Positions 1 through 7,905 of a stretch of 23,577 nucleotides of DNA are shown here, in pieces. Origin of the DNA: JBMNCR01 sp049366695 (lineage in GTDB: Bacteria; Bacillota; Clostridia; Eubacteriales; Alkalibacteraceae); the NCBI GenBank assembly GCA_049366695.1, contig JBMNCR010000015.1, positions 1 to 23,577 on the forward strand, in the 5' to 3' direction. Position 1 is the stretch's first letter, and each line of letters begins with the position of its first letter. The position numbers and the translations under genes are program-made. Below the pieces are notes generated by a model. It was given only the letters and a program-made list of their open reading frames with translations. It made no database searches and was not told the DNA's origin.

Positions 1-33
1 CTTTTTTATTTCAACCCTCAAAAGAAAACCTCT

Positions 34-723
34 TCATTCGTTTATATTTGTACCTAGATAATCACCCATTACTTTATAAAATTCACTAAAATCTGTGTCA
101 TAATCGTTATTTTCGTCTGATTCAAAAGCTTCAATCAACGATTCAATCATCTGTAATTCCTCTTCTTCTTCATTAGAATCATTACTGCTTTCATAAGCTT
201 CGATAGCATTCTGACCATTTGACCCCCTTTGTGGTCTTCCTCCCATAGGTGGTTTGCCTTCTATCATTCCTTCCATTTTTCCAATGGAATCAAGTGCACT
301 ATTAGCATTGTTCTTGAATTCCGAGATAAAACTTCTTTGTTCATCTGTAGTCATAGATGATATTTCTAAGGCATTACCATCAACATGTGCAGGTTTATAG
401 CTCTCTAAAACATTATTTATTTCATTAGCCACTTCAAAAATTTCTTCATCAGACATATTTTCTAAATCTAATTCTGAAAGATTTAGTTCTTCAATTGCCG
501 ATTGCATTTCATTCATCTGTTCTTTCATTTGTGTAGATGGTATAAGGCTGATTCGTTCCATAATGTTCCCTATTTTTTTGCCTTTATTACTGATATCTGC
601 CATTACACCATCAGAGTCAGAATCTGAAACAATCTTTACGTTTGCTAGGGATATGTTCTTTATACTTTGTGATTTTTGCATATTTCCTATATTTTTCATC
701 ATATCTGTTCTGGTTATATTCAT
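34..723 (-). CDS. Acidic hypothetical protein, 229 aa
   Basis: I do not recognise a family. The start is well supported by AAAGGAGG about 5 bases before the ATG. The protein is soluble-looking, with no signal peptide or membrane segment. The first 30 or so residues are polar. Residues about 60-110 are rich in Met, Glu and Leu and probably helical (STQMKEQMNEMQ, LSELDLENMSDEE). A short Gly/Pro/Arg linker (GKPPMGGRPQRG) follows near residue 160. The last 60 residues are very acidic, with an EEEEE run and many Asp/Asn. It stands alone, with a long gene-free stretch upstream. The ordered N-terminus, flexible linker and acidic tail could suit protein or metal binding, but this is only inference. 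Confidence 0.75.
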   Translation of the reverse strand: MNITRTDMMKNIGNMQKSQSIKNISLANVKIVSDSDSDGVMADISNKGKKIGNIMERISLIPSTQMKEQMNEMQSAIEELNLSELDLENMSDEEIFEVANEINNVLESYKPAHVDGNALEISSMTTDEQRSFISEFKNNANSALDSIGKMEGMIEGKPPMGGRPQRGSNGQNAIEAYESSNDSNEEEEELQMIESLIEAFESDENNDYDTDFSEFYKVMGDYLGTNINE

Positions 724-1085
724 GGTTTCCTCCTTTATTGTATCTACTTAATGATATCCAATTATTACTATAAAGTAGGAACCTTAAAAAAAGATTGAAA
801 AATCACTTGAAACTACTGTATAAAAAAAATCTTTCCAAAGAATATCTATACATTCTAATAATACCTAATAAATATTGGAAAATAGTCTAAAACACGGTAT
901 TCTCGATTGTTAAACCATTTAAGAAGCTAACTGATATCTGTGTTCGGGTATTTGGTATAAGAACATAATATTATAATCCTTAAATTAGTAGTATAACAAA
1001 TTTTATTGTTTAATGAAAACCTTCATTTCGGCGAATACTCATTTTATTGCTAAAAGATAAAATAATACATTGAAATTTCTTACAA
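724..1085. other. Gene-free AT-rich spacer
   Basis: No ORF with a ribosome binding site lies on either strand here. The left edge must hold the promoter of the acidic protein. I see no hairpin terminator, RNA gene or repeat until the transposase remnant begins at about 1086. Confidence 0.5.
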
Positions 1086-1316
1086 TAAAGCACCATTAAA
1101 TATCGATGTTTTCTATTATCTGTTTCACTGCGAAAAAGAGAGTTTTCGGAGATGCTTTTGCAAATATTATGATGGATCCTTTCTATATCTCATCTATGGA
1201 CACTTCTAGAGCATTTATCTGTATGATTGTTATTTCATAGATATTTGGATATTTATAATTGGAAAGGGACATATTATTAATTATTGTATTAGGGGGTAGA
1301 CTTATCCCTATGGGTT
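1086..1316 (-). pseudogene. Decayed REP-associated transposase remnant, copy A
   Basis: On the minus strand this stretch aligns along its full length with the better-preserved remnant at 3311-3559. Shared blocks include TAGGGA(C/T)A near the left boundary, AATTAATAATAT, CTATGAAATAA, CATCTCCGAAA, CTCTTTTTCGCAGTGAAACAGATAA and TTAATGG(T/G)GCTTTA at the right boundary. Part of the Y1-transposase N-terminus is recognisable at DNA level, but the frame is interrupted and the MPR start is lost. It is much more degraded than copy B yet ends at the same two points. It lies immediately downstream of the GC-richer peptidase gene. Confidence 0.7.
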
Positions 1317-1338
1317 CTACATCGCAATGACCTTCTGC

Positions 1339-2469
1339 TCAGCGAACAGCGCCTTGCGCACCAGCAGGTTGTCCAACGGCAGCTCTCTGCTCCGCCAGCA
1401 ACAGATCCACCATTCTATCGTAGCTATACACACCGTCCGTCTGGTTGTTCGCCTTGAGATATATGTCGTTGACAGTACTCGAAATATTTGAGATTATACC
1501 CTCATACTGGATACAAAACTGATCGTACTGCGCCATATCGTGCAGCGCCGCCTGTGACAGTCCGCACATTATCTCCGACGCCAGCTCCGGATCGACTTCC
1601 TCAAGCGCGGAGATGGAATGATCAAACGCTAAAAAAAGTCCGCTGTATAGCATCATTGGCTCATCTAGCTGCTCGCATGCCAGAAAAGCTATGAAATTCG
1701 CCTCATCCTCGCGCATAAAACCGCACTGATGCGCCAGTTCGTGCGCCATGGTCGCAGGAAGCATGAAGAATGGTACGTTAACATTGATATTAGATTCCAT
1801 AGTGAAGGGGAAAAAGACCCCTGCTATACCTGCATGAGACATCAGCTCTGACATTACCACTGGTTTGGGCGTAGAGTATATCGACCTGTCCAGAGATGGA
1901 TACTGCTCCGCCAGCATCTGCATCGCCAGCACTGAGCGCTGCGCATAGTAATCGAAGTCCCCCGGTCCGGGAGCGAAAAGGTCAGTATCTTCACCCAGTT
2001 GCTCCCTCACTCGCCCGATGTCGTCGGCGAGGGACGTACACATCTGCTCCAATTCCTCCACGCTGGACTGCTCCACATAATATCCGGTGTAATATGAAAA
2101 GGTATACCGATGATAGTTCAACCCACCCAAGGCGGTAAAACTAAAATACATCATGCAAAATATCGCGGCTGCCCCCGCCACGCCACGGTATGCAGTCATA
2201 CCAGGCTCATCCTTGCTTATGAGAGCTTTGCGGACGTAATAAACGATATATCCCAAACAGAACAGCAAAAAAAATGTCACTAGCCATTCAGTCACCGAAA
2301 AGCTCACCATCGACGGCAAAAAACCTACCACATTGGATATCCCATGATACACCAACCGGCTGTACACCTGCTCGGTCCAGTCGGGATTATACTGTGCATA
2401 TTTTGTCACTATGTATGCGGTAACTCCAAGTAGGATAAACAGCAACCGCTTTAGTAAGAATTTTTTCAT
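1339..2469 (-). CDS. DUF3810-type membrane zinc peptidase
   Basis: A 376-residue protein starting 6 bases after AAGGAG. Three hydrophobic segments fall in the first 120 residues (about 5-25, 45-80 and 95-115), followed by a soluble domain. Residues H243-E-L-A-H247 form a gluzincin HExxH site, followed by CGFMREDEANF, where the downstream acidic residues are the usual third zinc ligand position. This arrangement is typical of DUF3810, a family of predicted membrane-anchored metallopeptidases without a settled substrate. The gene is strikingly GC-richer than everything around it, with many G/C third positions (CTGCTCCGCC, GGCGCACGAACTGGCGCATCAG on its coding strand). It also sits between two related transposase remnants. 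Recent horizontal acquisition is the natural inference. The family call is fairly firm; the substrate is unknown. Confidence 0.85.
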   Translation of the reverse strand: MKKFLLKRLLFILLGVTAYIVTKYAQYNPDWTEQVYSRLVYHGISNVVGFLPSMVSFSVTEWLVTFFLLFCLGYIVYYVRKALISKDEPGMTAYRGVAGAAAIFCMMYFSFTALGGLNYHRYTFSYYTGYYVEQSSVEELEQMCTSLADDIGRVREQLGEDTDLFAPGPGDFDYYAQRSVLAMQMLAEQYPSLDRSIYSTPKPVVMSELMSHAGIAGVFFPFTMESNINVNVPFFMLPATMAHELAHQCGFMREDEANFIAFLACEQLDEPMMLYSGLFLAFDHSISALEEVDPELASEIMCGLSQAALHDMAQYDQFCIQYEGIISNISSTVNDIYLKANNQTDGVYSYDRMVDLLLAEQRAAVGQPAGAQGAVR

Positions 2470-2508
2470 AAAGTTCTCCTTGTGATGAATTGTTATGCGT
2501 AGTATTTA

Positions 2509-2709
2509 TTATAGCATATCTGCTATATTTTTTATTTTGAAAGCCTTCTCCTCATAAAAATCCTGTTCCTTCGAAAATATATACTTATTCATAAAGTCGA
2601 GAGGCAGCACTTCATGAGCCCAATAAATACCATAAGTTCTAGCGCATGAAATAGCTTGCCACACAACTTCAGCAGCTACATTGCCAGTCAACAAGAAACT
2701 CGTCTCCAT
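2509..2709 (-). CDS. Small ORF, 66 aa, possibly a gene fragment
   Basis: An open frame encoding METSFLLTGNVAAEVVWQAI... and ending in ADML. It contains a Trp/Tyr-rich centre (YGIYWAHEVLPLDF) that looks like a folded protein core rather than random translation. The ATG is not preceded by a clear ribosome binding site, and the ORF is short, so it may be the surviving end of a longer gene. It lies 39 bases upstream of the peptidase start, on the same strand. No family is recognised. Confidence 0.3.
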   Translation of the reverse strand: METSFLLTGNVAAEVVWQAISCARTYGIYWAHEVLPLDFMNKYIFSKEQDFYEEKAFKIKNIADML

Positions 2710-2858
2710 TTGTAAATTAAGATTATATTTTAAATTCTTGCAATTTTCACTCCTGAAGCATCAATGACTTAAGCTACTCATTCGTCTTTTGCTTACTCTC
2801 TAAATGCGGTGAATAGGTTACAATAAATTAGAAATAATTAGTATTTTTTTGCTTGTCT

Positions 2859-3242
2859 CTAAAATACAAATTGACTACTTCCTTCTTCAGAACTTAACAC
2901 GACTAATCTTGCAAATGCAATAATAAACCACTCTCTGTACTCATGATTAAGAAGGCCTGTTTCAGCCCAATGCGTCACATACCGCCACTGTGAGAATATA
3001 GCAGAGCCTAAAAGATTAATATCATGTACTTGGTTTATTATTCTATCCAAAGCAGCATAATCTTTTAATGCATTCGTGTCTTTATAGGTAGCCTCAAAAG
3101 CTTTAACACAATCCATCTCGAATCCAAGAGAAATGCACTCTTCTGAAAATCCTTCCTCAACTTCAGATTCTTTAGTTTTTGGGCTACGATATTTTTCAAA
3201 CCACTTCACAGCAAATTCATGAACTTCTTTTTCCTTTTCCAT
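2859..3242 (-). CDS. Hypothetical protein, 127 aa
   Basis: The start ATG follows GAGGCGG by four bases, which supports a real gene. The product is soluble, acidic at the N-terminus (MEKEKEVHEFAVKWFEKY), and has an aromatic-rich second half: LLGSAIFSQWRYVTHWAE, then EYREWFIIAFARL. That pattern of conserved-looking Trp, Arg and His suggests an all-helical domain of an orphan accessory protein. I cannot name the family. It lies between the DUF3810 gene and transposase remnant B, so it may have arrived in the same insertion. The C-terminus ends abruptly in SSQFVF, so it may be slightly truncated. Confidence 0.6.
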   Translation of the reverse strand: MEKEKEVHEFAVKWFEKYRSPKTKESEVEEGFSEECISLGFEMDCVKAFEATYKDTNALKDYAALDRIINQVHDINLLGSAIFSQWRYVTHWAETGLLNHEYREWFIIAFARLVVLSSEEGSSQFVF

Positions 3243-3310
3243 TTAACCGCCTCATTATACTGAACTAAATTGGAGTTACTGATTTACATATGAATCACAT
3301 GTTACTACAT

Positions 3311-3559
3311 TAAAGCCCCATTAAATTTAGATATTTGATTTTATCTGTTTCACTGCGAAAGAGAGAAATTTCGGAGATAGATCTGCATATGATATGACAG
3401 GTCTTTTCCGGATCTCGTCTACGTGCAACTCTAGGCATTATCCTCGCCTCTAGAACATATGTTTGCGCGTCTATTATTTCATAGTTATTTCGAATTGGCA
3501 AGGGAAATATTATTAATTGTTAAAATTTGTGTAACAAGGTAGACATGTCCCTATTGGTT
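3311..3559 (-). pseudogene. Truncated REP-associated (Y1) transposase remnant, copy B
   Basis: The minus strand encodes MPRVARRRDPEKTCHIIC followed by RSISEISLFRSETDKIKYL. This matches the N-terminus of REP-associated tyrosine transposases (RAYT, IS200-like Y1 superfamily): MPR start, HII of the metal-binding His region, LF and D..KYL. Only about 43 residues remain. The second His of the HUH motif, the catalytic Tyr and the rest of the domain are missing, so it cannot be active. An upstream leader (TAGGGACATGTCTACC) is shared with copy A at 1086-1316. Its left boundary lies five bases past the stop of the neighbouring DUF2971 gene. Confidence 0.75.
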
Positions 3560-3563
3560 TTTA

Positions 3564-4721
3564 TCAAACTTCATAGGGCCATTTATTTAAAAATTTGCTT
3601 TTATAAACATGATAATCATCTAGTGAAAATGCATCTAAAGAAAACTTATTGCTTTTCATTTTCATTTGATATATTTCAATTTTTAACTCATTAGCTATCT
3701 CAAACAACAATTCTATATTATGTCTTTCTATGTTACATCCTAAGTATATTCGTTTTATAAATGGAAAAGGTATTTTATAATTAAAAAACTCACTTATTCC
3801 ACTATCAATTATTAATCTGTGCTCTTTTTCATAACTCCATTTAGAAGATTTTGTTATGTAAGATTTAAATAATTTTTCATTAATCATGTTAGTATTGCTA
3901 GTAGTATCTTTTATCATTAACAACTTTGTATATGGCATCTTGACTCTAGCTGATGTATATATAACTGGAAACAGCCCTGCTTTAATAGTGGCTATTACTC
4001 GCTCTTCTGTGCTTTCTTCTTTTTTTTAAATATTCCCACGGTTTCCATTTAAGTACCAAATTCTCTTTCAGTTTAGAAATATCATATTCAACACATATCC
4101 CACGATGATTATCCGCATAATGTGCCCACATCTCTAATTTATCATAGATATCTTTGTAGCCTTCAAAACCAGAAAAGCATGCTATACGTGTATTTTGGGA
4201 ATTAATTATTTTTATTTTATTGTCTAACTCTAAATTTATTTCACTTTCTACTTCATGTATTTTTCTTCTGAAGCTATTACTTTTTTTACCTAGAATTTTA
4301 TATTTTATTGACCAATATTCTTCGAGAGAGTAATCCACTTCTGTATGTATTGAATGGTAAAGCTCCCAAAACTCAGAATTAGAAATAGCCTCCTTGCTCT
4401 CTCCAATTAGATTGTTGCTTTTTAGATATTTCAACAATTGTTTTTTTTAAATTCAACAGAATTATAACCAATATTGCAATCATAAGGATCATTAAAAAAC
4501 CTAGGGTCTGATAGCCAAAGTTTTCTATTTTTTATATCCATAACATTATTTGCTGTTAATGAATAAAACCTAAATAAACTATTAGGTAAATATTTAGATT
4601 TAAAGTTTAATAATTGCACATTGCTTAAAGCTTTATTTATATAACTTATAACTGTTTTGTCAGAATAATCAAAAACATTTGTTATATATGATTTTTGCCA
4701 CTTTGCATAGCTTTTACCCAT
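3564..4721 (-). pseudogene. DUF2971 gene broken by two frameshifts
   Basis: Three minus-strand pieces (4721-4431, 4437-3982, 3938-3564) together make one DUF2971 protein of about 385 residues. The first has LFRFYSL followed by LWLSDPRFFNDPYD, the family's start. The second has IACFSGFE followed by MWAHYADNHRGICVEYD. The third has EKEHRLI and IYLGCNIE. The breaks fall in A8 tracts (T8 on the plus strand at 4441-4448 and 4020-4027). The first behaves as one base too few, the second as one too many. Correcting the second gives a clean join, EESTEERVIATIKAGLFP then VIYTSARVKMPY. A good AGGGAGG site precedes the ATG. DUF2971 proteins are common in accessory and defence-like regions, but their function is unknown. 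Decay, phase variation or sequencing error are all possible. Confidence 0.85.
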
Positions 4722-4824
4722 TTACACATGTTCCTCCCTATTATATACTAATTTAGAGATTATACTTGCTTTTTCTTAAGTCAAAAGCTATTCTACCACC
4801 TTCTAAAATATCACAAATATGTTG

Positions 4825-5016
4825 TTATATACCTTGGGAGTTCAATGTTCCCGTATCTACACTTCCATTATACAAATATAATGGATAATTATTTTCTATT
4901 TCTCCAGCTCTGTACTCAAATTTATACTCTTTATTTGGAGTATGCTTTCCTTTTTGATTAGCAACAATTACTTGTTCTAAAAAACACTGAGGTAAACACT
5001 GGTGACGTGTAAACAC
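4825..5016 (-). CDS. Doubtful 63-aa ORF
   Basis: A GTG-started frame (MFTRHQCLPQCFLEQVIVAN...) with no convincing ribosome binding site. The C-terminal half (EYKFEYRAGEIENNYPLYLYNG) has a plausible beta-rich composition. It follows the startless helix-turn-helix fragment on the same strand, and the two could be parts of one decayed gene. No family is recognised. Confidence 0.2.
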   Translation of the reverse strand: MFTRHQCLPQCFLEQVIVANQKGKHTPNKEYKFEYRAGEIENNYPLYLYNGSVDTGTLNSQGI

Positions 5017-5099
5017 ATCCTGACGGGACTTTCTGTATCAATGAATGCATTAATTAAAAAACTAATTCCTCCATCTACAATAGATAATAATACCCATAA

Positions 5100-5228
5100 T
5101 TATTTCTTATTATTTTTGCTAATCAAATACACCGTGTTTAAACTAGTTTCTGTAATTTTAGCTATCTTTCTGTATGATAATCCTGATTGTTTCAAAAGCT
5201 TAATAATAAGTTCTCCTTTATTCTTTAG
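5100..5228 (-). pseudogene. Startless helix-turn-helix fragment, recombinase-like
   Basis: Between two stops, the minus strand reads NKGELIIKLLKQSGLSYRK then IAKITETSLNTVYLISKNNKK. The G.S...IA...... S..TVY pattern is the helix-turn-helix found at the C-terminus of serine recombinases and related DNA-binding proteins. There is no usable start codon after the upstream stop, and no body of the protein is found. It is therefore a remnant, not a gene. The exact parent family is uncertain. Confidence 0.45.
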
Positions 5229-5443
5229 TTATCTTTTATCATAGATACCTTTTTCAATAAAGTAGTCTTCAATAAAAATACGACATTAGGTATGGCATAG
5301 CTATTTATACTAAATATTTTCCATTATTGTGTCTAAGAATTTTTCACCCATACTCGCTATAACTCCTTGATGTTTCTGCTTATTTTTTCTGATTAGATAT
5401 TTTATATATGCTTAAATCAAAGCAAAATACTTTATAGAGTATA

Positions 5444-5624
5444 TAGGTGTATTATTAATACAATAACAAGACATTCGCTTCGCTTAATTAAAAAGAAGGA
5501 GATGAGAACCGTTAAGAATTTGTCGGCTGTTTGAGCGAGCTAGTTCCGAAAATTTAGGTTCTCTTCGAATTCTTTCCATTGGTGTTAGCGCAAGCATGTT
5601 TGGATTGTATTAATAATACACCTA
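5444..5624. mobile_element. 181-bp palindromic MITE-like element, copy 1
   Basis: The ends are perfect 21-base inverted repeats, 5444-5464 (TAGGTGTATTATTAATAC...) and 5604-5624 (...GTATTAATAATACACCTA). Inside them, imperfect pairing continues (CATTCGCTTCGCTTAA against the complement of TTAGCGCAAGCATG). The core carries GAGAACC at 5504-5510 and GGTTCTC at 5557-5563, which can close a hairpin around GGCTGTTTGAGCGAGC. There is no ORF of its own. A degenerate copy with the same plan and length lies in the opposite orientation at 22824-23003. Together these support a non-autonomous inverted-repeat element. Confidence 0.75.
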
Positions 5625-5872
5625 AATCAATTATGCAATCGAATACTCGGTTTATTTTTTTCATGCAATTGCCCGGTTGTGCTGTAAATTTCTTCTCAAT
5701 AAAGTTAACTTATCAACTTTTGTCAATACTTCAAAGAATCAAAGACATGTTCTTTTGTATTTTAGATATATTATTTAATATTTATGATTATTATCTAATA
5801 TATTGGGGTAAATAAAATTATAAGATATTAATATATATCGTATTATATAACTGTAAATGAAAGGATATAAAC

Positions 5873-6208
5873 ATGAAAGATGTAATCTTATATACTACAA
5901 AAACTTGTGCCTATTGTAATATGGCAAAGAACTTTCTAAAAGAAAATAAAATCCACTATATAGAAAAAGATATCAATGTGGACATGAATGCTCAAAATGA
6001 ATTGGCCAAAAGAAACATAAGAGGAGTTCCTACATTTTCCATTGGAGATGAATTTGTAATAGGACTTGATAAGAATAAGGTTCTAAATCTTGTTGATCAT
6101 AAATTGATTACATGTGACCAATGCCATACTAAATTGAGGATTCCTATTAATCAAGGAAATATGAAAGTGACCTGTCCTAAATGCAAAAATAGTTTTATGG
6201 GTAAATAA
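5873..6208 (+). CDS. Glutaredoxin-like protein with C-terminal zinc ribbon
   Basis: A 111-residue protein starting 7 bases after AAAGG. Residues 1-75 are a glutaredoxin/NrdH-like fold: beta strand VILYTTKT, redox site C12-A-Y-C15, and the cis-Pro loop GVPTF before strand FVIG. The redox site lies at the start of helix 1, as in glutathione- or thioredoxin-reductase-linked glutaredoxins. Residues about 79-108 are a separate zinc ribbon with two CxxC knuckles (CDQC and CPKC), resembling short MJ0042-type ribbons. The fusion suggests a redox protein whose target or localisation is set by the ribbon, possibly a redox switch. The gene is monocistronic and ends at a bidirectional terminator. The domain calls are strong; the physiological partner is unknown. 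Confidence 0.9.
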   Translation: MKDVILYTTKTCAYCNMAKNFLKENKIHYIEKDINVDMNAQNELAKRNIRGVPTFSIGDEFVIGLDKNKVLNLVDHKLITCDQCHTKLRIPINQGNMKVTCPKCKNSFMGK

Positions 6209-6348
6209 TATAGATAACTTCATTTTATAAAAGGCTATCTATATCCATTTACCATCTTTGAAGCGCAATAATTCTTCATAGTTTTATTCCACTGTGTAAA
6301 AATCGGCAATAAAAATAGTATAAGAAGGAAGACATGTCTATGTACTAC

Positions 6349-6383
6349 AAAAACTGCAGGAAAAATTTCTCCTACAGTTTTTT
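6349..6383. terminator. Bidirectional intrinsic terminator
   Basis: AAAAACTGCAGGA pairs with TCCTACAGTTTTTT across a short loop, with one mismatch. A T run follows the stem on both strands. It lies between two convergent genes and can end both the glutaredoxin-like transcript and the beta-helix lipoprotein transcript. Confidence 0.8.
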
Positions 6384-6423
6384 ATAAATTCTTTAGTAAC
6401 TCGGTAGACGAATAGTCGTTTCC

Positions 6424-7626
6424 TTATCTACCTCGCCTTCCTCCACCCATTTGCATTTGAGTGATTTCTGTTATTATTTCTCCGTTAATTGTAACTTCTC
6501 CACCATTTAGTTCAGCTTTACCATCCGAATCAAAAGCTGAATTTGCTTCTACAGTGATTGTTCCTCCGTTAATGTATATATCACCATTTGCATCAAATCC
6601 GTCAGTATCACCACTGCCCATTCTTACATTAATTGTACCACCATTTACTTCTATTACGACATCATAAGTACTTTTAGATGTTGCATTTATGCCATCATCA
6701 GTGGCATAAATATTTATTTCCCCTCCATTTATCTGCAGATACGTTCCTTCGATGCCTTCCGAACATGTCTCAATATTAATGATACCACCATCAATTTGAA
6801 CAATACTATTACCACGGATAGCGTCATCAGCAGCAGTAATATTTAACGTACCATTTTGAATATAAATATATCCAAGAGAAGCATCTTCGTCATTTTCACT
6901 ATGAAGGGCATCTTTATCTGTAACTATTGTAATATCTCCATCAAATATACGAATAGAATCATTTGCTTCTATTCCATCCTCTAATGAATCAATAGTATAT
7001 ACCCCTCCGGTTATTTTAAGATCATCTTTTGAAGTTATTCCATTACCTTCATCTGAAACAATTTCTACTGTACCTATTCCATTTAATACCAAGTCTTCTT
7101 TAGAAAAAATAACTGCATCTACATTAGTATCTCCATCTGCTTTATAACTGCCTGAAACTTCCATATAGTTATCACTGTCAGTTGAGGTAACAAATACTTT
7201 ATCTGCTGATTTAACATAAATTACAGGTGAATCTTCATTTGTTATATTGACACTATCTAATACTATTTGAACTTTTGCTTCATCGTCTGCTTCAACTACT
7301 ACGCTCATATCCTCTACCTCACCACTTAAAACATAGATCCCTTCATTATCAATGGTCACGTCTTTGTTGCTTTCTAATTCGATGAATACTGCATCAGTTA
7401 GGTCAGCTGACTGCTCCAAGTCTCTAGTAGTAAATAATTCTGTTATATCAAGAAGTGAACCTTCATCAGATGAAATAATATTTGATGAACTGCTATCTGA
7501 GTTATCTTCACCTACTGCATTTTCACTAGATACAACTCCAGTATCATCTTGTGCTGAAGTGCATCCCACAAGTGAGAAGATAAGTAATACTGTTAAAATA
7601 ATAGCTATAGTGTTTTTCATTTTCAT
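6424..7626 (-). CDS. Cthe_2159-type carbohydrate-binding beta-helix lipoprotein
   Basis: A 400-residue secreted lipoprotein. The start chosen is the ATG at 7626, 8 bases after GGAG; an upstream in-frame ATG at 7650 has no such site. Residues 1-21 are a signal peptide ending in the lipobox SLVGC, with C22 the likely lipidated residue. A Ser/Asp/Glu-rich linker follows. Residues about 75-385 are repeated beta-helix turns with alternating hydrophobic strands and GGxI/NGG corners (LKITGGVYTIDSLEDGIEAN, IQINGGEINIYATDDGINA). This matches PF14262, founded on Clostridium thermocellum Cthe_2159, a polygalacturonic-acid/cellulose-binding right-handed beta-helix with calcium sites. The many DG/DD turns fit calcium binding. 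The tail is Gly/Arg-rich (MQMGGGRRGR). The likely role is cell-surface polysaccharide binding. Confidence 0.85.
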   Translation of the reverse strand: MKMKNTIAIILTVLLIFSLVGCTSAQDDTGVVSSENAVGEDNSDSSSSNIISSDEGSLLDITELFTTRDLEQSADLTDAVFIELESNKDVTIDNEGIYVLSGEVEDMSVVVEADDEAKVQIVLDSVNITNEDSPVIYVKSADKVFVTSTDSDNYMEVSGSYKADGDTNVDAVIFSKEDLVLNGIGTVEIVSDEGNGITSKDDLKITGGVYTIDSLEDGIEANDSIRIFDGDITIVTDKDALHSENDEDASLGYIYIQNGTLNITAADDAIRGNSIVQIDGGIINIETCSEGIEGTYLQINGGEINIYATDDGINATSKSTYDVVIEVNGGTINVRMGSGDTDGFDANGDIYINGGTITVEANSAFDSDGKAELNGGEVTINGEIITEITQMQMGGGRRGR

Positions 7627-7826
7627 AAATTTACGCTCCTTTAGTAACAAAAAATTGTTACTGTTTATTTTTATTATGACAATATTTATTATTTGAATGT
7701 TGTCTAATTCAAATAATAAAACATAAACCTTAAATTAATCTGAAACGTTAATTATATTTATGGACTCATTAGATTATTCTAGTTATAAATGTTATTTTCT
7801 TCAGTTAATAACTTACCTAGTATAAA

Positions 7827-7852
7827 ATAAAAAACACCTCCTTGGAGATACC
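7827..7852 (-). terminator. Possible intrinsic terminator after the DMT transporter gene
   Basis: On the minus strand, ATCTCC-AA-GGAGGT forms a tight stem followed by GTTTTTTATTTTAT. The loop is very short and includes wobble pairs, so this is only moderately convincing. It lies about 55 bases past the stop of the leftward transporter gene. Confidence 0.45.
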
Positions 7853-7905
7853 TTTATATTCATTATTATGGCTATTTTATCTTGATGAGTAGAAATACAC
7901 CATTG

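Noticed and set aside
1488..2138. Plus-strand ORFs opposite the DUF3810 gene
   Set aside because: The GC-rich gene gives few antisense stops; no start signals and no recognisable domain.
5002..5244. Plus-strand ORF of 80 residues
   Set aside because: It is antisense to the helix-turn-helix fragment, lacks a ribosome binding site and has a low-complexity hydrophobic translation.
5579..5815. Plus-strand ORF of 78 residues beginning inside MITE copy 1
   Set aside because: GTG start without a ribosome binding site; the first third is the element's terminal repeat.
6209..6243. TATAGATA/TATCTATA hairpin after the glutaredoxin-like gene
   Set aside because: Only 8 A/T-rich pairs and a 19-base loop; the stronger stem at 6349-6383 is the better terminator.
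6461..6667. Plus-strand ORFs opposite the beta-helix lipoprotein (also 7352-7696)
   Set aside because: Repetitive antisense shadows of the beta-helix repeats.
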